Assembly (NCBI GenBank): GCA_016840945.1
Contig: JAEORJ010000224.1
Location: 1-16,479 of the forward strand
Direction: 5' to 3'
DNA from: Candidatus Gerdarchaeota archaeon
Lineage (GTDB): Archaea; Asgardarchaeota; Heimdallarchaeia; JABLTI01
Length of the DNA: 16,479 nucleotides
The position numbers and the translations under genes are program-made. The notes under the pieces are model-generated. The model did no database searches. It was not told the DNA's origin and was given only the letters and a program-made list of their open reading frames with translations. Of the stretch, positions 13,971 through 16,479 are shown piece after piece (positions within the stretch are counted from its first letter, which is position 1; each line of letters begins with the position of its first letter).

Positions 13971-16479
13971 ATGGGAACAGATAATATTGCTAAAAAAATT
14001 GATTTAGTAGTCATGACAGGATCTGTTCCTTTTATCACTGCTGGTATATTACAACAAGGGGACGCTGATGCTACATTAATCAGTGGAGCATTATCTGGTA
14101 TGTCAAATATGTTCCAAGAGATGTTACAACAAGGTGAACTTCGTCATTCTGAATTATATAATGCTCATGTATATATAAGACATCTTTCACAAATGAATGA
14201 TCAGTTAGGCTTGATTAGCCCGGAAATTCAACAAAACACTCAAATGCGTGTCGCAATAATTGTTCGAGAAGGAGAATTAACTCGAGAACAAGAGTTAGCT
14301 TTGAGTGAATTATGTTATTCCATTATGGTAAAAATTTGTGAGCAACCCAAGTTTGCTAAAAAATTAGTAAAAGGTAATATAGAAGGATATACTCCAACAC
14401 CTAAAGAGACTTTTGAAATATTAAATGAAGCAATCAAAGATTATCGTAAAAGAGCTAAAAAATCATTATTCTATGAAAATGCTAATTTCCTTCAAGAAAA
14501 GGATAGATTTATAGCTTTGCCAATAAATGATGAACTACTTACAAATCAAATTAATCAGTTCATTCTTTGGTTAGAAAATCAATATTACCCACCATTCTTT
14601 CCAAGGATACCTTTTGTGAAATTCTTTGGTAAATTGGAGTATGCTGGCGAAATTAAGCAGATTAAAAAAACATTTGATGATTGTTTAGAAGACGAAGTCT
14701 TCAAAGAGAAAATCTCTACTGAATTATATCACTTCATTTTACAATCGGGTCTTATGCCATTAGTATCTTTTTCAAATGACTTACTCGAGAGAATTAAGAG
14801 ATTTTATGAAAAGGAATTACTTTCAATTTTAATAGAGTTCGTTGAAAATCTAATAAGCAATAGAGGACCATTAGGTATTGCACAAAGAGTAATTCATAAT
14901 CTAATTACTGATCAAATGAAATCTACTACTCAAAGAATAGGTTTGAATTTTCTTGAAAATTATTTGAATGAAATGGGGTCTATACCATTTGAAGAACCTT
15001 TATTAAAGCAATTTTGCCAAATTATTGAAAATTATAATTTACAAATTGATTTTATTAAAGCTATTTTTCATTCATCAAAAAATATTGTGCCTGATGATTA
15101 CTTAATTGATTTTGCAGAAATCATTAACAGTAATTTTAAGAAAAGATTGGATTTAGATGAATTATTTTATGAAATGAATAAAAACGCTGATTTAAAACCT
15201 TCATTGACACCAGGATTACCTACCACGGATATTATTGATATTAAAACTGAAAAAAGAGTAAAAGCTAGCACTAAAAAAATAAACGCCCCAACCAAGAAAA
15301 AAGAAAAAATGAAAAAAACCGATATTGAATTACCTAAAGCTTCACCAGAATGTTCCTATTTTAAACTTAATATATTAGATAAAGCAATAAGTGAAACCTT
15401 TGGTTGGATTCATGAATATGTTTTTGGTAAAATTGATCTTTCTAAGAAGAATATGCCTTTGCTTTCAAATGAAGGACTATTTTTCTATAATATAACTGAA
15501 TCATTAACAATTGAAATGGGTCTTATTTTTGACTTGATTCAATCGTATTCTGGTCCCAGAACTTGGTTAATAGGTCAATTAAATAGAATTATTGAATCAG
15601 TAGAGAATAAAATCAAAGAGTATGATTCATCAAAAGGTCAAAAATATGAAAATGAAAAGAAATTAACAATAGATGTTCAATTTGTTAGCCCTAAATTTAG
15701 AATAATCGCTGAACGTATTATAAGTATAATTACACAATTAGAGAATGATATTTTGAAAGGGAAGATCACAAATGAAAATAAGAAATCATATTTAGAAACT
15801 GGCTTTTTAGGTCGTGTTCAAGAAGTTAGTATTCCTCAAGCAAAAAAATACCTTGAGGAATTGAAATCAATTAATAAAACTCTCTCTAATAATGAATTGG
15901 ATGATATTTCTAAAGCAACTGGTATAAATTATAAAGAGCTAACAACTAATGTAACTTCACAGCAATTACAGACTATACCTTTTCCATCAAGAGAATCTGA
16001 TTATAGTAAGGAAATTCGTGAAATAATTGTCAAATTCAAAAAATGGGATATTGATATTTATGAAAGTTTTAGAACTATTTTCAGAATTAGTAAGGATATT
16101 AAAGATACTAATGAGATATGGATTCATGAGAAAACAATTGATAACTATTTACGAAATAACTTGAAAAATAACATCAATCAGAAATTAGCTCTATTTAGTG
16201 ACAGTGATGCTGAACGAAGGGATTTTATGAATTCTTGTTTTGTTTTTAAAGAGGCATTTTTGACTCTCATATCAAATAGATTGTTATATAATAAACCACT
16301 TGAGATATTCTCTCAGATAAAACTGGAAAAAATGAAAGATCAAGAATTATATTATAAGGAGTATTCACCAATAAAACCTCCTCAATTATCAGAAGATATA
16401 ATGAATTTCTTTTTATTAAAATATAATAAAAACGATGAAGAAAATGATAATCCAATAATAGTTGGTAGAATTTATAGCT
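13971..16479 (+). CDS. Very long longin-like/helical protein, 3' end outside the window
   Basis: An uninterrupted frame runs from the ATG at 13971 to the window edge (836 codons, no stop). Residues about 9-125 look like a longin/roadblock sensor domain: a strand-turn (LVVMTGSVPFITAGILQQGD), a helix with LISGALSGMSNMFQEML, a strand pair (YNAHVYIRHL and MRVAIIVREG), and a closing helix (ELALSELCYSIMVKI). The order and the phrase about a helix reading ISGALSGMS resemble Asgard proteins partnered with small GTPases. The rest is helical and Lys/Glu/Asn-rich, with a Lys-rich, low-complexity linker at about 424-458 dividing it in two. I see no membrane helix, signal peptide, P-loop or catalytic motif. 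It may be a cytosolic scaffold or GTPase regulator; this is inference. The C-terminus and total length are unknown. Confidence 0.75.
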   Translation, partial: MGTDNIAKKIDLVVMTGSVPFITAGILQQGDADATLISGALSGMSNMFQEMLQQGELRHSELYNAHVYIRHLSQMNDQLGLISPEIQQNTQMRVAIIVREGELTREQELALSELCYSIMVKICEQPKFAKKLVKGNIEGYTPTPKETFEILNEAIKDYRKRAKKSLFYENANFLQEKDRFIALPINDELLTNQINQFILWLENQYYPPFFPRIPFVKFFGKLEYAGEIKQIKKTFDDCLEDEVFKEKISTELYHFILQSGLMPLVSFSNDLLERIKRFYEKELLSILIEFVENLISNRGPLGIAQRVIHNLITDQMKSTTQRIGLNFLENYLNEMGSIPFEEPLLKQFCQIIENYNLQIDFIKAIFHSSKNIVPDDYLIDFAEIINSNFKKRLDLDELFYEMNKNADLKPSLTPGLPTTDIIDIKTEKRVKASTKKINAPTKKKEKMKKTDIELPKASPECSYFKLNILDKAISETFGWIHEYVFGKIDLSKKNMPLLSNEGLFFYNITESLTIEMGLIFDLIQSYSGPRTWLIGQLNRIIESVENKIKEYDSSKGQKYENEKKLTIDVQFVSPKFRIIAERIISIITQLENDILKGKITNENKKSYLETGFLGRVQEVSIPQAKKYLEELKSINKTLSNNELDDISKATGINYKELTTNVTSQQLQTIPFPSRESDYSKEIREIIVKFKKWDIDIYESFRTIFRISKDIKDTNEIWIHEKTIDNYLRNNLKNNINQKLALFSDSDAERRDFMNSCFVFKEAFLTLISNRLLYNKPLEIFSQIKLEKMKDQELYYKEYSPIKPPQLSEDIMNFFLLKYNKNDEENDNPIIVGRIYS

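Noticed and set aside
16267..16455. Minus-strand frame inside the long 3' gene
   Set aside because: Lies within a continuous 836-codon plus-strand frame.
1..16479. CRISPR arrays, insertion sequences, rRNA genes or prophage blocks
   Set aside because: No regularly spaced direct repeats, no transposase motifs, no terminal inverted repeats and no rRNA-like conserved segments were seen.

Overview
The window is strongly AT-rich. Its gene order is loose, with frequent strand switches and few long operons. Start regions mix TATA-like boxes with short leaders and occasional good Shine-Dalgarno sites, for example ahead of the HEAT-repeat gene. Together with a tRNA-Asn interrupted outside the usual intron site, a 2-phosphosulfolactate phosphatase-like enzyme and proteins that look longin/roadblock-like, this points to an archaeon. 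An Asgard-type lineage is my best guess, but that is inference: no ribosomal RNA or ESCRT/actin marker is present to prove it.

Layout. 1-770 (-) holds the N-terminal part of a multi-membrane GT-C-like glycosyltransferase. 920-2824 (+) carries an unrecognised 251-aa protein and an alpha/beta-hydrolase lipase with a visible Ser-Asp-His triad. 2936-3463 (+) carries two tandem paralogous mini-proteins with the same six-cysteine spacing. 3483-6592 (-) carries a 93-aa unknown, an EutA-type reactivase without its ethanolamine ammonia-lyase, and a HEAT-repeat protein. 6833-7606 (+) is ComB-like. 7631-8689 (-) is a lone DppC/OppC-type permease. 8790-9080 (+) is a small acidic protein. 9091-10086 (-) is a C45-type Ntn hydrolase. 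10176-10280 (-) is tRNA-Asn(GUU) with about 29 extra bases in the D-loop and an encoded CCA. 10508-12843 (+) holds a small four-helix membrane protein and an MFS transporter. 13065-13796 (+) is a two-module CxxC protein. 13971 to the end (+) is a very long, mostly helical protein with a longin-like N-terminus, running off the window.

How the genes fit together. No single pathway spans the window. EutA, ComB and DppC each normally work with partners (EutBC; ComA/ComC; DppABDF) that are not here, so their partners must be elsewhere or their roles differ. The most distinctive parts are the six-cysteine tandem pair, the D-loop-interrupted tRNA-Asn, the giant longin-like protein next to the CxxC protein, and two near-perfect 8-bp-arm palindromes that look like operators. 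I saw no insertion sequence, CRISPR array, rRNA or phage-like block. No gene-free stretch exceeds about 250 bases once the ComB start is corrected.
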